Of a stretch of DNA of 64,000 nucleotides, positions 36,606 to 48,478 are shown piece by piece. The stretch is from the NCBI GenBank assembly GCA_019671135.1, contig JAHRHY010000003.1, positions 2,604,001 to 2,668,000 of the forward strand, read 5' to 3'. A program made the position numbers and the translations under genes. The notes under the pieces are model-generated. The model was not told the DNA's origin and did no database searches. It saw only the letters and a list, made by a program, of their open reading frames with translations. Source of the stretch: Linnemannia hyalina. Taxonomy: Eukaryota; Mortierellomycota; Mortierellomycetes; Mortierellales; Mortierellaceae. Position 1 is the stretch's first letter. Every line of letters begins with the position of its first letter.

Positions 36606-37352
36606 ATGTCCCTTGCTCGACCAGCTCCAGCCCTCCTCAGTAACCGCTCTGAACCCGCTCAATTTATTCCCGCCATGAACCCGTCCTCATCCTTCACACT
36701 TACCGCCGTGGGACTTTTGTCGCCCAAGATCAAGTGCCAGTCCGATAACAAGAAGGAACACTATACCTTCCAGTCCAAATCGGATGCAGTCAACCGTAAC
36801 ATGACGATCAAGGACCTCAAGGGCAACCAGGTCTGCAAGGTCAAGAACAAGGGTGAGCATCTCCTCGATCTCTACCTGACAACCGATTCCAAGGATATCA
36901 ACGTCCAGTTCCGAGACATGGTTGCCTTCAAGAAGGCCGTCGAGAAGAACGGTGCCAACGGAGCCAAAATGCCGGTCATCTACCAGCCCGGGGATGAAGA
37001 CGATGAGCGCTCAGATCCTCGCTATATTGAGGCACAGGGAAACACCAACATCTGCTGGGCTTTTGAGTTTGAGGGACGTATCTACCAGTGGACTGCTCCC
37101 GGTGGTCACGGAATCCATGCTGCTCCAGGCTCGGATGTCCTTGTCTGCCACCAAGCGGGGGCCGGTCCTGTGTCAAAGGTTGCCAGGCTGGCCAGCAGCC
37201 ATACCGGTGCCTCGGACAAGCTGACGATCTCAAATGGATCAACTGCAACAGTCCTCGACAAGAACGGTCTCCAGATCCTCCTCCTCACAAGCGTACTCAG
37301 TCTGATGGAGATTATGAACGACCGCAGCCGAGAGTTGCTCGACTTTGACTAA
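36606..37352 (+). CDS. Tubby/LURP-one-fold protein, function unknown
   Basis: A single exon of 248 residues from ATG 36606; the second in-frame ATG at 36675 (CCGCCATGAACC) has the better start context and would give 225 residues starting MNPSSSFTL. The sequence forms a row of beta-strand segments, with LLSPKIKCQSDNKKEHYTF, NRNMTIKDLKGNQVCKV and WAFEFEGRIYQW as clear examples. This strand-rich pattern, with an LxDxxGNxVCK-like turn, resembles the Tubby C-terminal/LURP-one/scramblase fold that is common in Mucoromycota. No signal peptide or membrane helix is visible. The long C/T-rich leader upstream suggests a strong or regulated promoter. The fold is inferred by pattern; the cellular role is not known. 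Confidence 0.68.
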   Translation: MSLARPAPALLSNRSEPAQFIPAMNPSSSFTLTAVGLLSPKIKCQSDNKKEHYTFQSKSDAVNRNMTIKDLKGNQVCKVKNKGEHLLDLYLTTDSKDINVQFRDMVAFKKAVEKNGANGAKMPVIYQPGDEDDERSDPRYIEAQGNTNICWAFEFEGRIYQWTAPGGHGIHAAPGSDVLVCHQAGAGPVSKVARLASSHTGASDKLTISNGSTATVLDKNGLQILLLTSVLSLMEIMNDRSRELLDFD

Positions 37353-38198
37353 AGCAATCTCTGCCTTTTCCTCTCCATCTCTTTCTCCCTCTTTCTTTTC
37401 TTTCGTTCTCCCCCTCCTTTTCAACCGTTGTGCGTTCAATCGTATCACATTTCACGATTTCATTTTTATCCCCCGCCCCTTGTTCGCCCCCCTTTTTCCT
37501 CTATTTTTTTCCTCCGAAATGAATGTGCGGTTTTCTTGTCTCTCTCCTCTCTCCTTCTCTCCCTCTTTCCCTCTCTCTCTCTCTCTCTCCTCTCTCTCTC
37601 CTCTCTCTCGCTTTTTTTTCTTTGTCTAGGGGGGATCTCAACAAAGCCATGTGCACAATTGGTCAAACTGAGAGATTGAGAAGAGCCTCGATCCCGTTTT
37701 TCCCGTTTTTCCCGTTTATGTCTTGTTTCCCCCCTTCCCTTCTGTTTGAGAGACTTTGTTCTATATCTCTCGCGAGTTGTCTTTTTTTTTTTTTTTCTTT
37801 CTTTGTTCTGTAGTATCATTTGTTGGCGCATCTATCACCTACATACCTGCTCTTGTTATTTCGCCTTGTCCTGTCTTTCTTTGTTACATTTCGATATCCC
37901 CTCTCTCTTTCACCACCTCTATCCACAAAAGAAACAAAAAAAACAAAACACTCATAAAACAACAACCTAGATACCTCTTTTGAAATAAAATACAAAAAAA
38001 TATATTTCATGGCTGATGAGGAGTATACGCGTCGGATGAGCTTATTTCTTGAACGCGCTGCAGAACTGAATGGAGTTGAGTGGCTTGGCAAAAATCCGAC
38101 TAGACAAGGGAACGAACAAACGAGAAGGGGAGAAAGGCTAGATGAAAAGAAATATTCCCATCTACCATCATTAACATCTCAAAGCAACACAGAACCCA
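37353..38198. other. spacer between the Tubby-like gene and PLP1
   Basis: No gene. It begins with the C/T-rich 3' UTR of the Tubby-like gene (CT repeat near 37574-37594) and ends with an AATAAA-containing, A-rich stretch near 37985 and the PLP1 leader. An ATG at 38009 opens a frame that overlaps the PLP1 start in a different register and could act as an upstream open frame. Confidence 0.5.
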
Positions 38199-39654
38199 AT
38201 GGCAGACATGAACACAGCAGCAGCAGCAGCACCAGGAGCAGGAGCAGCAGGACATACCGGAGGGGCGCCATCAGGAACAGGGCCTGTCCCAAGGTACATG
38301 GCCTTCAAAACGTTGCATGAGCAAAGTCTCACCATCTCCAACTCGCCCTTGTCTCGTCTTCCTTCTCAGGCCCGACAAGGCTTGGGGGGGAAAAGGACAA
38401 CTCTTAGCATGTTGAACTATGTTTGCTGGATCTATACATACGCTGATCTTAGTCCTCATAGCTCATACTCACCCGCGCATTTATCGCTCATACCATTGAC
38501 TTGTAGCAAAGGAGCAGGATCGGAGAAGAGCAGCAGTCACCAAAACCCCACCACCAACACCAGCACCAACAGCACTTACATCAAGAGCAGTCGTTACGTT
38601 GATGACGATACCATCGACAAGGACGACGGCGGAGATGAGGCAGATCTGGACGATGACGAGTTGTTTGAGGAGCTCGAGAATGATGACTACCATATGGCCA
38701 GCTTCCGTGAGCAGCGAATGGAGGAGTTGAAAGGAGAGTAAGTCTCACCTGTCGTTAGTACTCTTTATCGCTCGGTAAAATGTGAGTATGTGTATGAGAG
38801 AGAGTTCCAATTAACAACTTCCTTCTTTTCGTTCGTTCATCTGCAAATGTAGGGTGGAGAAGAGAAAGATAATGATGGAGAGTCAGAGTGGCGTGTACAA
38901 GGATATTACGGACGAGAAGGAGGTCATGGATATTACGACCAAGACCAAGCACTGTGTCGTGCACTTTTATCACTCGGATTTTAGACGTTGCTTGATTGTC
39001 GATAAGCATCTCGAGGTAACGTGAACGCGTGCCATTTTTGTTAGGTGGCAATAGGAGTTATGATCAGGAAGGAAAAAAAAGAGACTACGCGACCTTGGGT
39101 GTGCACAACCACGTATCAAAGGTGATAATAGTTTGGATACAGGACTATTCAAAAGCGCCAATGGTTGGATACAACCATCTATCAATGGCGACAATTATTG
39201 GATATAACAACCTATTGAAATGGGGGCGAAGTTATTGGAGTCATCAAAGTCGGTTAAAAATAGTCGGCACAATCAGTTTCCTCTAACCAACAATATTACT
39301 CTCTGGTATGGACTCATACATTTCATATAGACCTTGGCAAAGAAGCACTTCAAGACAAAGTTTGTGAAGATCAAGGTCGAGGACGCCCCCTTCCTGGTGG
39401 AAAAGCTTCAGGTCAAGATCTTGCCCTGTGTCATCTCATTCGTTGATGGAATTGCAGTCGACAGGTAAGATAATCGAGTTGTTATTGTTAATTAGCACAG
39501 ATACCTCATGGACAAGTCAGGACAGGACAGATGGAACAGGCAGGGGAAATGAATTGGAAATTAAATGAGGGAGGTCGATTATTTGACCACAGGAACCACA
39601 TGTTGTGGAGAGATGCAGAAATAGAAGAGCAGGAAGGGAGAGGAAGGAGGAGAG

Positions 39655-39707
<53 letters not shown>

Positions 39708-39950
39708 CGAAGGGAAAGCAACAACTTCGTACTCATTCTGTTTTCTTTCAATTGTTTTATCTATTTTAGGCTGATTGGATTCGAGGAGCTGGGCAACACG
39801 GACAACTTTTCGACGGCGGTGCTAGAGTTGCGGTACAAGACTGCTGGCGTGATTGAGGATGATAAAAAAGTCGACCCGTCCAAGCTAAAGAAGAAGTCCA
39901 TCTTTGGACGCGACTATGGGTCTGACGAAGGAACCGACGATGACTATTAA
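38199..39950 (+). CDS. PLP1: phosducin-like thioredoxin-fold protein (PLP1/TXNDC9)
   Basis: Five exons: 38199-38293, 38507-38737, 38853-39015, 39331-39464 and 39770-39950, giving 267 residues. PLP1/TXNDC9 proteins work with the CCT chaperonin in folding of actin and tubulin. The order is an A/G-rich tail, an acidic stretch (DDDELFEELENDDYH), helix FREQRMEELK, then a thioredoxin fold with HCVVHFYHSDFRRCLIVDKH and ILPCVISFVDGI. GFEELGNTDNFSTAVLE, the family signature, comes near the end. The usual CxxC of thioredoxins is replaced by a single Cys (RRC), as in this family. Intron 3 contains a degenerate tandem repeat and intron 4 a long GA repeat. The acidic end EGTDDDY is also typical. Confidence 0.93.
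39107..39240 (+). repeat. degenerate tandem repeat (four 32-36-base units) in PLP1 intron 3
   Basis: Four successive units end in TTGGATA or TTATTGGA and share CAACC.TAT..A and GG.GA.AAT blocks: about 39107-39140, 39141-39172, 39173-39205 and 39206-39240. They lie wholly inside an unusually long intron (315 bases against about 100 elsewhere). Confidence 0.65.
39659..39704 (+). repeat. GA dinucleotide repeat in PLP1 intron 4
   Basis: Twenty-three perfect GA units inside the 305-base intron 4 of PLP1; likely polymorphic between isolates. Confidence 0.95.
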
Positions 39951-40646
39951 TGTAGCACAGCGAGGCGACATAACATTTGTTTCGATATACAACCAACACA
40001 CAGTAAACGCAAAACTACGTCAGAATTTCAGGTGTTGTTTTGAGAGGCGTAAGAGTTTTGTCCGATGGCACCGCTCAGGTCATTCTACAGATTCGCTTTA
40101 TTCTGTGGGATGTTTTATCAATAAGCGACGTGTGTGTGTGCGTGTGTGGGGGGGGTCTGTGCTGATGGTTGTAGTGACTTATATGCTGACTGCCCTTGTA
40201 CTCTCTGGAGAAACTGAACTGGCGCAAAGGAGGAAAGGAGAGACAGAAAAGTGAGACGCGCAAGACACTGAACATGAATAAGACGAAAACCGGACAAGGA
40301 GGAAGAAGAAGAGAGAAGTCAAATGTAAAGAGAGGGGAAATAGGATAGTAGAAAAAAAAGAAAAAGAAAGAGACAGAGAGAGAGCGAGAGACAGAGAGGA
40401 ATGGGTCACGCCTGTTTGGGTACAAGAAACCTAGCCTACCATACCTATCCTCAATGCTCACCATAAGCCCTTTCTCTTTGGTGTTCGTTTTCGGTATTTC
40501 TGTTTTTGCACATTCAGATACTAAGAGAATCGATTTGGGGGTTGGAATCAAATAACGATATCAACCTATTGGAGTGCGCATGGTGGATGCTGTTTGTGCA
40601 CAGTGGTTTGTTGTTTGGTTTGTTGGTTTGTTACTCAGTTGGTTGG

Positions 40647-40705
<59 letters not shown>
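40647..40705 (+). repeat. TTG trinucleotide repeat
   Basis: About 19 perfect TTG units outside any supported gene, unlike the similar tracts at 5.1 and 63.1 kb, which encode glutamine. Confidence 0.95.
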
Positions 40706-40706
<1 letters not shown>

Positions 40707-43700
40707 TGGTTTCTATCGCGTTCACTTTGTTCTATTCCGTTGAGGGTTTTTTCTCTTGGGCGAGAGAGCACACGAAAAAGGGAGGGAGAAAAAGTGACAG
40801 AGGGGCGTAGCACAGGTCGGTCTTTGTTTATGGTTTGACTTTTGAATGTTTTGTTTGTCCGTTTTCTTGTTTTCTTGCCAATTTTTTTTGCATGAATCGG
40901 TAGGCCCATCGGATCATACAAGACTCCAAGAGGTCTAGAACTAACGGCGTGGCCCATCCCGCTCACTCCTTTTCCTCTTTATTGCCATTCTTCTCTGACC
41001 ATTTGCGCAACGCCTTATAATATCTTTTCCAGTCGCATTTGTTTTCTTTTGCCGCGCTAAATTGATCGGCGAAGCAGATGAATCGCTTTTTTTTATTTTT
41101 TTATTTTTTTTTGGAATTGAGCCAGGCCATCTCTACCGCTGATACCGCCGGTAATTGAGAAAGATCTAACGAAAAACAAGCTGGAGAAGGAGAATAGGCG
41201 AAATATTACAAAAATCTGCACAGCACTAAGATTTCTTTTTTTGAATGATGTTGAAAGTGCTCTCGAAATGCGCTATCTGACCATATGAAAACCGACTTTT
41301 GATAGGGATAGATATAAAGAGCGGCATAACGACGAGTTGGGAGAGGGAAGAAGAGTGAAGAGAGAGAGAGAAAGGAGAGTACCAATCAAAACGTGTTTGA
41401 ATCGAACGAACAACAGGAATCACAGCACAGGAAATCACGTCCACCGACTCACGGCAACAAGGAGACCTTGACGCCCAGCGGAGTAGATTCGTATCAATTG
41501 TAGGCAACTTGAGTTTGTTATCCGAAACGGCGCTGGCCATCTGTGCAAGACGAAGGAAAATATTGAGCTGGATTAAAGAGGACACAGATGAAAAGCCAAG
41601 CCAGAGAAACGCGCAAAGCAAAAAGGGTAGATCGTTTGAAAGAAACACATAAACACACGCATGGGGAGGCTCGTCCTCATCTACTTTCTGTGTACCTAAA
41701 AAAAACACAGACAACGACGAGGTCAAAGAGTCCTTCAAAGAGAGAAAGTTCAGGACCCAGGTCTGAGGTCTTAACTCTCTTTCTACCCCTTATCCTACTC
41801 TTTCTGGACGGAAAGGTGTGAGCGGGCAATGAAATTGATCCGCACTGCATGTCCATGCCAAAAAATGATGTGCAATGTTACCAATGCATCAACCCCCCAA
41901 CTTGCCAACGCACCCATATACATGCAAATACAAAACCGAGGATGGTTACACAGCTGCCCAAATTGGTGGTAGTTCCCGATTAGGACAGCAAAGAGGACGG
42001 ACTTTCATTGGGTCAGAATGCAATGGGCGTTCCAGAGCAGAGGAGGTCTTCCTTTAGCCTGTCATGTCGTGTTTGTTTGTTTACCCACTGAGAATGAAAA
42101 GGGCACACAACAGGCAGATGCATTGAGTGCGTGTGCTTATCAATTGAGTTGTGTCCGTTGTCGTCGTGTTGTTGTCGACTTTATCGTTTTTTCATTTATC
42201 TGGGCTTGTTGTTTGCCATTCGTTTTGCTACATGATTCATGGTGTGATCTGTGGATACTAAGAGTGGCCAAAAAAAAACCAGCAAACCTTCGATGGAACA
42301 TTGTTTGCCATATACAAAAAGAGAGATGAACGAGACTGCGACGAGAAAGAAGCCGTGCAAAAGAAGGAGAGCATGCGAGTCGGAATATGGTTCACATGGT
42401 TCGTTCGCCTCAGGGGCAAACGTGGACCCAATACTTTTTACCTTCGCCAAAATAGCTTTCGAGCAGTGGAAAACGTGCCAACAGAAAGTGATGGTAGTGC
42501 TGCTTTCGACGTTTAGTGCTAGTGTCTAAATGATAAAGAGACAAAGTGGACTGAGAGAGATGCCTTGGCCTCCTCTGTTCTGGTCACGGAGAGATGAACC
42601 TTGAGGGATGGTTGCATAGTTTGCTCAAAACAAAGCCCATGACTTCCCTTACCTTGCCTTGGATTGAAAACTCTGGTGGCGACGACCCGGCGAACAATGC
42701 ATCCACCCTCGGCCCAAAAATTAAAGCTGGACATATATTTTTTTACGCCTCTCTCTCTTCTCCTAACTTTTTTTTCTTTCTTACAGTCCCCTGTCATTGT
42801 AAACAACATGCTGTGTCCCTATCTTCGTCTGATGGTCCTTTTTTCCAATGAATCCCAATCTGCTTTTTTTTGCCCTCTGATTCGTATTTGTTTTGTTTTG
42901 GAGCGCTTACAAGTTTCACCAAAAAATACATCCAACTGTAGAAGACATCCTCACTATTCACATACTCATAGCCATTCACACATACACACACAAAAAATAC
43001 ATGCTGTTTGTGCTAAAGTATAGGGGAAGGGGACTTTTCCATTTTCAAACACGTCATTAGTGCAAAAAAACGTCTGATCTGACAAACCCTGGTCCTCTCA
43101 ATATCTATCACTGAAACAATGCTATGGTGCGGTGCATGGCCTGCATGCAATACACGATATTTTCCACAAGAGGTACATGGTAAACATGTACACATGCTTC
43201 AAGGCTTAACAGGGTTCCAATTCAATAGCAACAAGTAAATAACAACACAACAAAGCTAACAAATAACATTCTACAACACGCAACATGTGTATGGTGGAGA
43301 ACGAGGGACATAGATATGCTCAGGGACTTGTGGGGGAGGATGGAACAGCTGTACAGGGAGGCCCAGTGCTTTTTTTCATCTCCCAAGAAATGGGAACAAA
43401 ACAACAACGACATGCGACCCATGGGCCTCTGAAGGCGAGATCCCTGGGTATCTGAAAAAATAACAATGAATGAAAAAGCATTTACTATACTTAGGTTCAT
43501 TTGTTCTGATCACGGTCAGTAGGAAGGCACCCCTATTTTCTCTTCACCGCTCAGTCATACGAAAGAATGGTGGTATTTTTATCTTGTACGCGACTCACTG
43601 TGCCTCTTATCCTTCGCCTTCTCTAAGTCATTCGTCCGTTCGTTTCTTTTCTTCGTTGCTTTTGTTTGCTGGTTGGCCTGTCCATCAGTTTTGTTTTTTT

Positions 43701-44090
43701 TGTTGGCTCATGCGCGAAACTCTTTACGCGCGCCTCTTCTATGGTTGCTTCTTCTGAACCCCCTTTCTTATTGCCTCCATATTGTGAGCCCGTGAAGTTC
43801 AATATTGTCCCCTGGATACAGGAGACGGGTTTTAAAGGTCTAATAGACGATATTGGGGTTGCCCTCAGGGCCGAAATAGGGGCAGGGTACGTCGTTATTT
43901 TTGGAGGGAAAAGGCATCGTCGAAGTCCGGGGTAAGAGTGCGAGGGAGTGGAGAAGAAGGAGAACAGAAAAAGGAAGAGTGCTCTCCACGCTAGTGAAGG
44001 GAGTGGCCATCGAACTCAGAGGCGAAAAGAAGGGTCAACAAATTAACAAACTGGAGGATGCATATTCTCTTCTATTCCATTCTCAATATG

Positions 44091-44116
44091 CCATGCCTTT
44101 TGGAGGCAAGGCATGG
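44091..44116. repeat. 9-bp perfect inverted repeat with 8-base loop
   Basis: CCATGCCTT at 44091-44099 and AAGGCATGG at 44108-44116 can form a short stem. No gene or element is recognised around it. Confidence 0.7.
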
Positions 44117-46057
44117 TATGTCACAAGGACGTTTGAGCCAGGAGGAAAGAAGACACAGCGAACAGAAATAAAAAACAAAAGGTGCTCACTTCGAAATGCC
44201 TGGCTTGCCTCCAATCCTAACGATACAGGGATCCGCCCTACACATATTTCTACGGGGCCAATGCATCGGAAATAGATATACAAACCGACAGATGACTTGA
44301 TTGCCGTTGAAATGAGAAAGGGGGCAAGTGAGCCCTTCAATATTCGTTTCGGACAAGAGGGGCCATGGTTGAAGAGGATTCTCTCTCTATCCCTGTTCCT
44401 TCTCTTTTCTTTTCTCCCGCTCTCAATCTCATTGTTAGCCCTATCACCACTGGCATCATGGGCATGTAGACAAATGTTCTGCCACTTCTAATCCTATTTT
44501 TTCTGTTTTCTATTTTCTTCTCGGTCCAGCTTCCTTCTTCACCCTTGCGGTGAGAAAAAAGAGAGCATAGGAAAACAAGGGGAAATAATGAAAATTGACC
44601 AAGAACAATATTTAGCAGATCGCTGCGTTTGAATAGTCTTGCTCCGTTTGATTCTTTTGCTCATTCGCCCTATTCTAAAGCTGTTGCATTGTAATAACGA
44701 AGCTATCTTTTAGAAGAAGAGGGGTGGTACTACTCCTTCTTTTTCATATTCATGGACAGGGATTGGTCTGTCTGAGGACCAATTCGCCTCTATATTTGAC
44801 GCATCGTCTTGGTTGGAATAAAAATAATAACGACGTGGTATGGTTCTTTGCTCAACTCAAGAGGCAAAACTGCAAGATCAAGAAGGCGAAAATTACTGTA
44901 TTCTGCCAGGGTGTAAACAAACTTTTCGGTGTTGATAGGTGCGACTTGAGTAGGACGTGTCCTCTTTCTCTCTTCTTTGTTCTCCTCTGCTCTATCCCCT
45001 TCCGTTTCTATCGGTAGATTTTTGGTTGTCGTGTGTGCAACATGCTCAGGTGAATGTCCAATTACAGAAAGAAAAGAGAATCTGGGATGGCCATCTGGGC
45101 ACGAGCTGTCGTCTCTTCTTGCTGTTTCCATCCTAAACGTGTTGCAATTTACCGGTTTTGCTGTGGCTACTTTTTGTGCTCTGGTTGCTCACGCACATTT
45201 TTTCCCCTCTCCCTCTCTCTTTTTTTTTGCAACTCTTGCAATCGAAGAGGGAGGGATCAGTACTGTTGGAATGAACAAACAATGCGTTGTTTAGAATGAG
45301 TGAACGATTGAATTGAGTGTTGAGATTGAGTTAAGAAGGATCTCTACCCGTAATTCTGCTGTCCGTGGTGTCTTTGCCATGGCGGCAAAAAAAAAAAGCA
45401 CAGATTCATATTCAATCATGTATTTTAATTTACAATTTATTATACATTCATGCATAGCGTCGAGATCACCCCCTCACCATGCCCATGGCGACGGCTCTCT
45501 CGTCGCTGTTCTCTTAGTCTCCTCTCATTCTCTGTTCTTTCTTTCTCACTCTTTAGTTCCTTCTCTGCCCTTTAGCTTGTCCGTCTGTCCTTCGACTATA
45601 AGACTATGGTCAATTCCCACCAAAAGTGCCTCTCTTTTTGTTCGTACCTCTCAACCTTTACTTCTTCAACTTTCCTTACCACGCTAGCATTTTCTTCTTG
45701 TACTTACTATCTGTTCTTTTCTATTCTCTTCTCTGTCCTTGCTGTCTTTTATTTCTTGTCTTGACTTGTTCATTATCTACTTCCACGTACCATAGCCTTG
45801 TATCAACACCTCCCGTCCTCTCATCTCTCTGTCCATATACTCCCAATCCTCCCTTTTTTCTATTCCCTCAACCCTTCCTCACATTCACCTACATTCTCAC
45901 TCTCAACCTCACCACAACGCCACTCTCAAGTCCACCCTTCACCTATTTCCCTCCTAAGCCAACCAGCCAACGACAACGTCTTCTCTCCCTCTTCTCCTCC
46001 ACAACACTCCATTGCTCCTTCCCTCCACATCTCATTCAACCTCACACAATTCAAAAA

Positions 46058-47986
46058 ATGGTATACCTCGCTTCTCAGGGGATGGCGCTCAACCCCGCCA
46101 ACCACAGCTCATCCTCCCTCTCCTCCGCAGCAACAAATTCAGACTATTCATCGTTCGACCTCACAACACTCGGCTCATCCACTTCAAGTCTTCCCCTCAC
46201 GCCAACTCCCAAACCAACCCAGACCTCCTCCTCCTCCTCCTCCTCCTCCTACCTAGAATCAACAGACCCTTACCATCACCCTATCAAACTGGAAACGATC
46301 GAGTTGTCTACCTACAGCATACCCTCCACTTCCACCATCATCCACAACACTATCCCCAAGAAAGAGAAGGTGCCTCGACCCCCAAACGCTTTCATCATTT
46401 ACAGGAGAGAGCACTCGGCAGGCTATTCAAAGATCACTGCCGCAGAGCTCTCTAAGATTCTGGGCGAACAATGGGCTAATGAGCCTCCAGAACGGAAAGC
46501 TCACTACTTCAAGCTGGCCAAGGCCGCAGAGAAGGAGCACGCCCTCATGTTCCCCTATTACAAGTTCACGCCAGCCAAGCGCGGCACCGGACGGAAGGCC
46601 AAAACCATGCGTGCCGCTGCCAGTGCCCCATTGAAAACCACGCCTGATTCTCCAAAGCCTCGCGCATACAAACCTTCGCCCCTGTCCGCCTTGGCTCCTG
46701 CTCATTTTCCTCTTTCCATTTCACCTCAGTTGTCATCGTCATATCTGCCTACGCCCATGCCATCGATGCACTCCTCCCTAGGACGTGGTGTCTCTCACTC
46801 AAGCGCGTTTCCGTATACCACAACCACCGCAAAAAATAATACCCAGGCTTCAGCCCACTTGGCAAGACCAGGTGACGTCAAGGACTACTGCTTTCATCAC
46901 AGCCAGTCTAACCGGTCAGATGCTCAGAAGCCCAAGCCCCGACACGCAGCCGCTCCTTTACGCACAAGGCCATCCACATCAACCACGCAAGACTCGTATT
47001 GTCATGCCGCTCCCGGTCCCCTCGACCCTGACATGTTCCCTTCGCTCAACTTTGGCTTCCCTCACCTCTTGCCTCAGTTTGGAGGTGTCTCGAGTACGTC
47101 GTCCTTGTCGCCGTCAGGGTTCTCGGCCAGTTCGTTGCTCTTTGACCCCGTCGTCCCAACGACCTGGCAGTGGACCCCTCCCACGCCTGCAACACCGTAC
47201 CAATTTACAATGCCTGCGATGACTCCCTCAAGCTTCCATGGTCGGTCTCAGTCGTCCCCCATGCCCCTCAGTCAAGAGATGACCCATCTGGTTAACTTGC
47301 CTGCCTTTGACTACTTTGCCCTCCAAGACCCCGGCCGGCCAACTGCCTTGTCCATGAACTGGCCACACATGAGCCCCTCGATCACCGGAACTCCCTTGCC
47401 CATTCCTGATGATGTCGCGGCCACGGCCAATGGTGACGACTGCGCCCCAACGTCATACCAATGGGGCGTTGGAGCTCCAGTTCCTGCCTCTGCCTGGCCA
47501 AGCCCAGAAGCCATCTATGGTGCAGACCTCCCAGTACCAGTCTCGCCCGAATTCCGCGCTTCAATGAACATCCCGATCCCATCGGTCAAGCAGCAGCATC
47601 ATCACCATTATCATCACTTGCACAACTACCACAACCAGATCATGCCGGTGAATGGGTCTGCAGCCAGCTTTTCAGCCTCGATGATGGCCGAGCAAGATAT
47701 GTCAATCTCTCCTGTCCTGTCCACTTGCTCATCAAGTTACAGCAGCTTGTACTCTCTGAACGAGCACCAGGCACACTTCCCACAACACTTCTTGTCAGGA
47801 GACCTTGCGCTCGATCACACGACCTCCAAGACCCCCATGGCGACAGCAAGATCGGCCGCGGCTGATACTTCAGATGTGACCCTCCATGACCTGGAACAAA
47901 AGAGCGCGAAGCTTGACGCTGCTGCTACCGCCGCCGCGGCACAGGTTGCGGGTCGTAGTCCTATCTCCTGCAAGACCTTTGTTTGA
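46058..47986 (+). CDS. HMG-box transcription factor (MATA-HMG/Ste11/Rox1 type)
   Basis: One exon of 642 residues. The open frame extends upstream of 46058 without an ATG in good context; ATG 46058, after TCAAAAA, is taken as the start. The HMG box at about residues 104-175 starts with RPPNAFIIYRREH and continues with LSKILGEQWANEPPERKAHY and KEHALMFPYYKF, the form found in fungal mating-type and Ste11/Rox1-like regulators that bind AT-rich DNA in the minor groove. It is followed by a basic stretch (RGTGRKAKTMR). The remainder is S/P/T-rich with a histidine cluster (QQHHHHYHHLHNYHNQ) near residue 515. The long gene-free DNA upstream fits a heavily regulated factor. Whether it is a mating or stress regulator cannot be told; no TPT or RNA helicase genes of the Mucoromycota sex locus flank it. 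Confidence 0.88.
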   Translation: MVYLASQGMALNPANHSSSSLSSAATNSDYSSFDLTTLGSSTSSLPLTPTPKPTQTSSSSSSSSYLESTDPYHHPIKLETIELSTYSIPSTSTIIHNTIPKKEKVPRPPNAFIIYRREHSAGYSKITAAELSKILGEQWANEPPERKAHYFKLAKAAEKEHALMFPYYKFTPAKRGTGRKAKTMRAAASAPLKTTPDSPKPRAYKPSPLSALAPAHFPLSISPQLSSSYLPTPMPSMHSSLGRGVSHSSAFPYTTTTAKNNTQASAHLARPGDVKDYCFHHSQSNRSDAQKPKPRHAAAPLRTRPSTSTTQDSYCHAAPGPLDPDMFPSLNFGFPHLLPQFGGVSSTSSLSPSGFSASSLLFDPVVPTTWQWTPPTPATPYQFTMPAMTPSSFHGRSQSSPMPLSQEMTHLVNLPAFDYFALQDPGRPTALSMNWPHMSPSITGTPLPIPDDVAATANGDDCAPTSYQWGVGAPVPASAWPSPEAIYGADLPVPVSPEFRASMNIPIPSVKQQHHHHYHHLHNYHNQIMPVNGSAASFSASMMAEQDMSISPVLSTCSSSYSSLYSLNEHQAHFPQHFLSGDLALDHTTSKTPMATARSAAADTSDVTLHDLEQKSAKLDAAATAAAAQVAGRSPISCKTFV

Positions 47987-48478
47987 TAGTCCTTCTTTTA
48001 ACCAGAGCGAGACCTCCACCTTTCCTTTCCAGATGTTTTTCTTAGCCTCATCCCATTGTACAACACAGATTAGTTTCCTATTCTCCTTCTTTTCGCACCC
48101 TCTCATCACAACATTCTAGACAGAAAAAAAATGAAGATAACTAGGATTTATCATACTTATAAACTAAATGGCAATGTGGTAGTGTAGAGACGTTTCGATG
48201 AATGGTGCAACAGCTGAGTAAAATAGATAATATAACCGCGAATCGTTTTTATTCTATGAACAAGAACAGCATCTCTGATGCGTGTGTGTTATGAGCAATG
48301 ATGATGATGATGATGATGATGACGATGAATGGGATGTGAAGGGAAGGTAACTATGTTCAGGTCGAGTGATGGTGAAAAAGTAATGAAGATACAGATATAC
48401 TACAAAGAAAAGATACAAAAAAAGGAAGCAGCTCATGATACCAGCTCACATCGCCGCCGCCCTACGCCTTTTGCACAT
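47987..48478. other. convergent 3' region, HMG gene / secreted barrel protein gene
   Basis: No gene; AT-rich 3' flanks of two convergent genes with a GAT repeat near 48298-48325. Confidence 0.6.

Larger units (their letters stand above)
39951..46057. other. 6-kb gene-poor stretch before the HMG-box gene
   Basis: No frame with a recognisable domain or consistent exon chain was found on either strand. It contains the PLP1 3' UTR, a TTG repeat at 40647-40705, T runs near 41090-41110, a 9-bp inverted repeat at 44091-44116, and from about 45500 a C/T-rich leader that runs into ATG 46058. Together with the 8-kb stretch at 28.6-36.6 kb, it makes this part of the window much poorer in genes than the rest. 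Confidence 0.5.

Noticed and set aside
38009..38320. Separate small gene starting MADEEYTRR
   Set aside because: It overlaps the PLP1 start in another register and has no downstream domain; at most an upstream open frame.
45626..46057. Extended N-terminus of the HMG-box protein
   Set aside because: The upstream part is a C/T-rich leader translated into hydrophobic and proline-rich sequence; ATG 46058 is the first convincing start.
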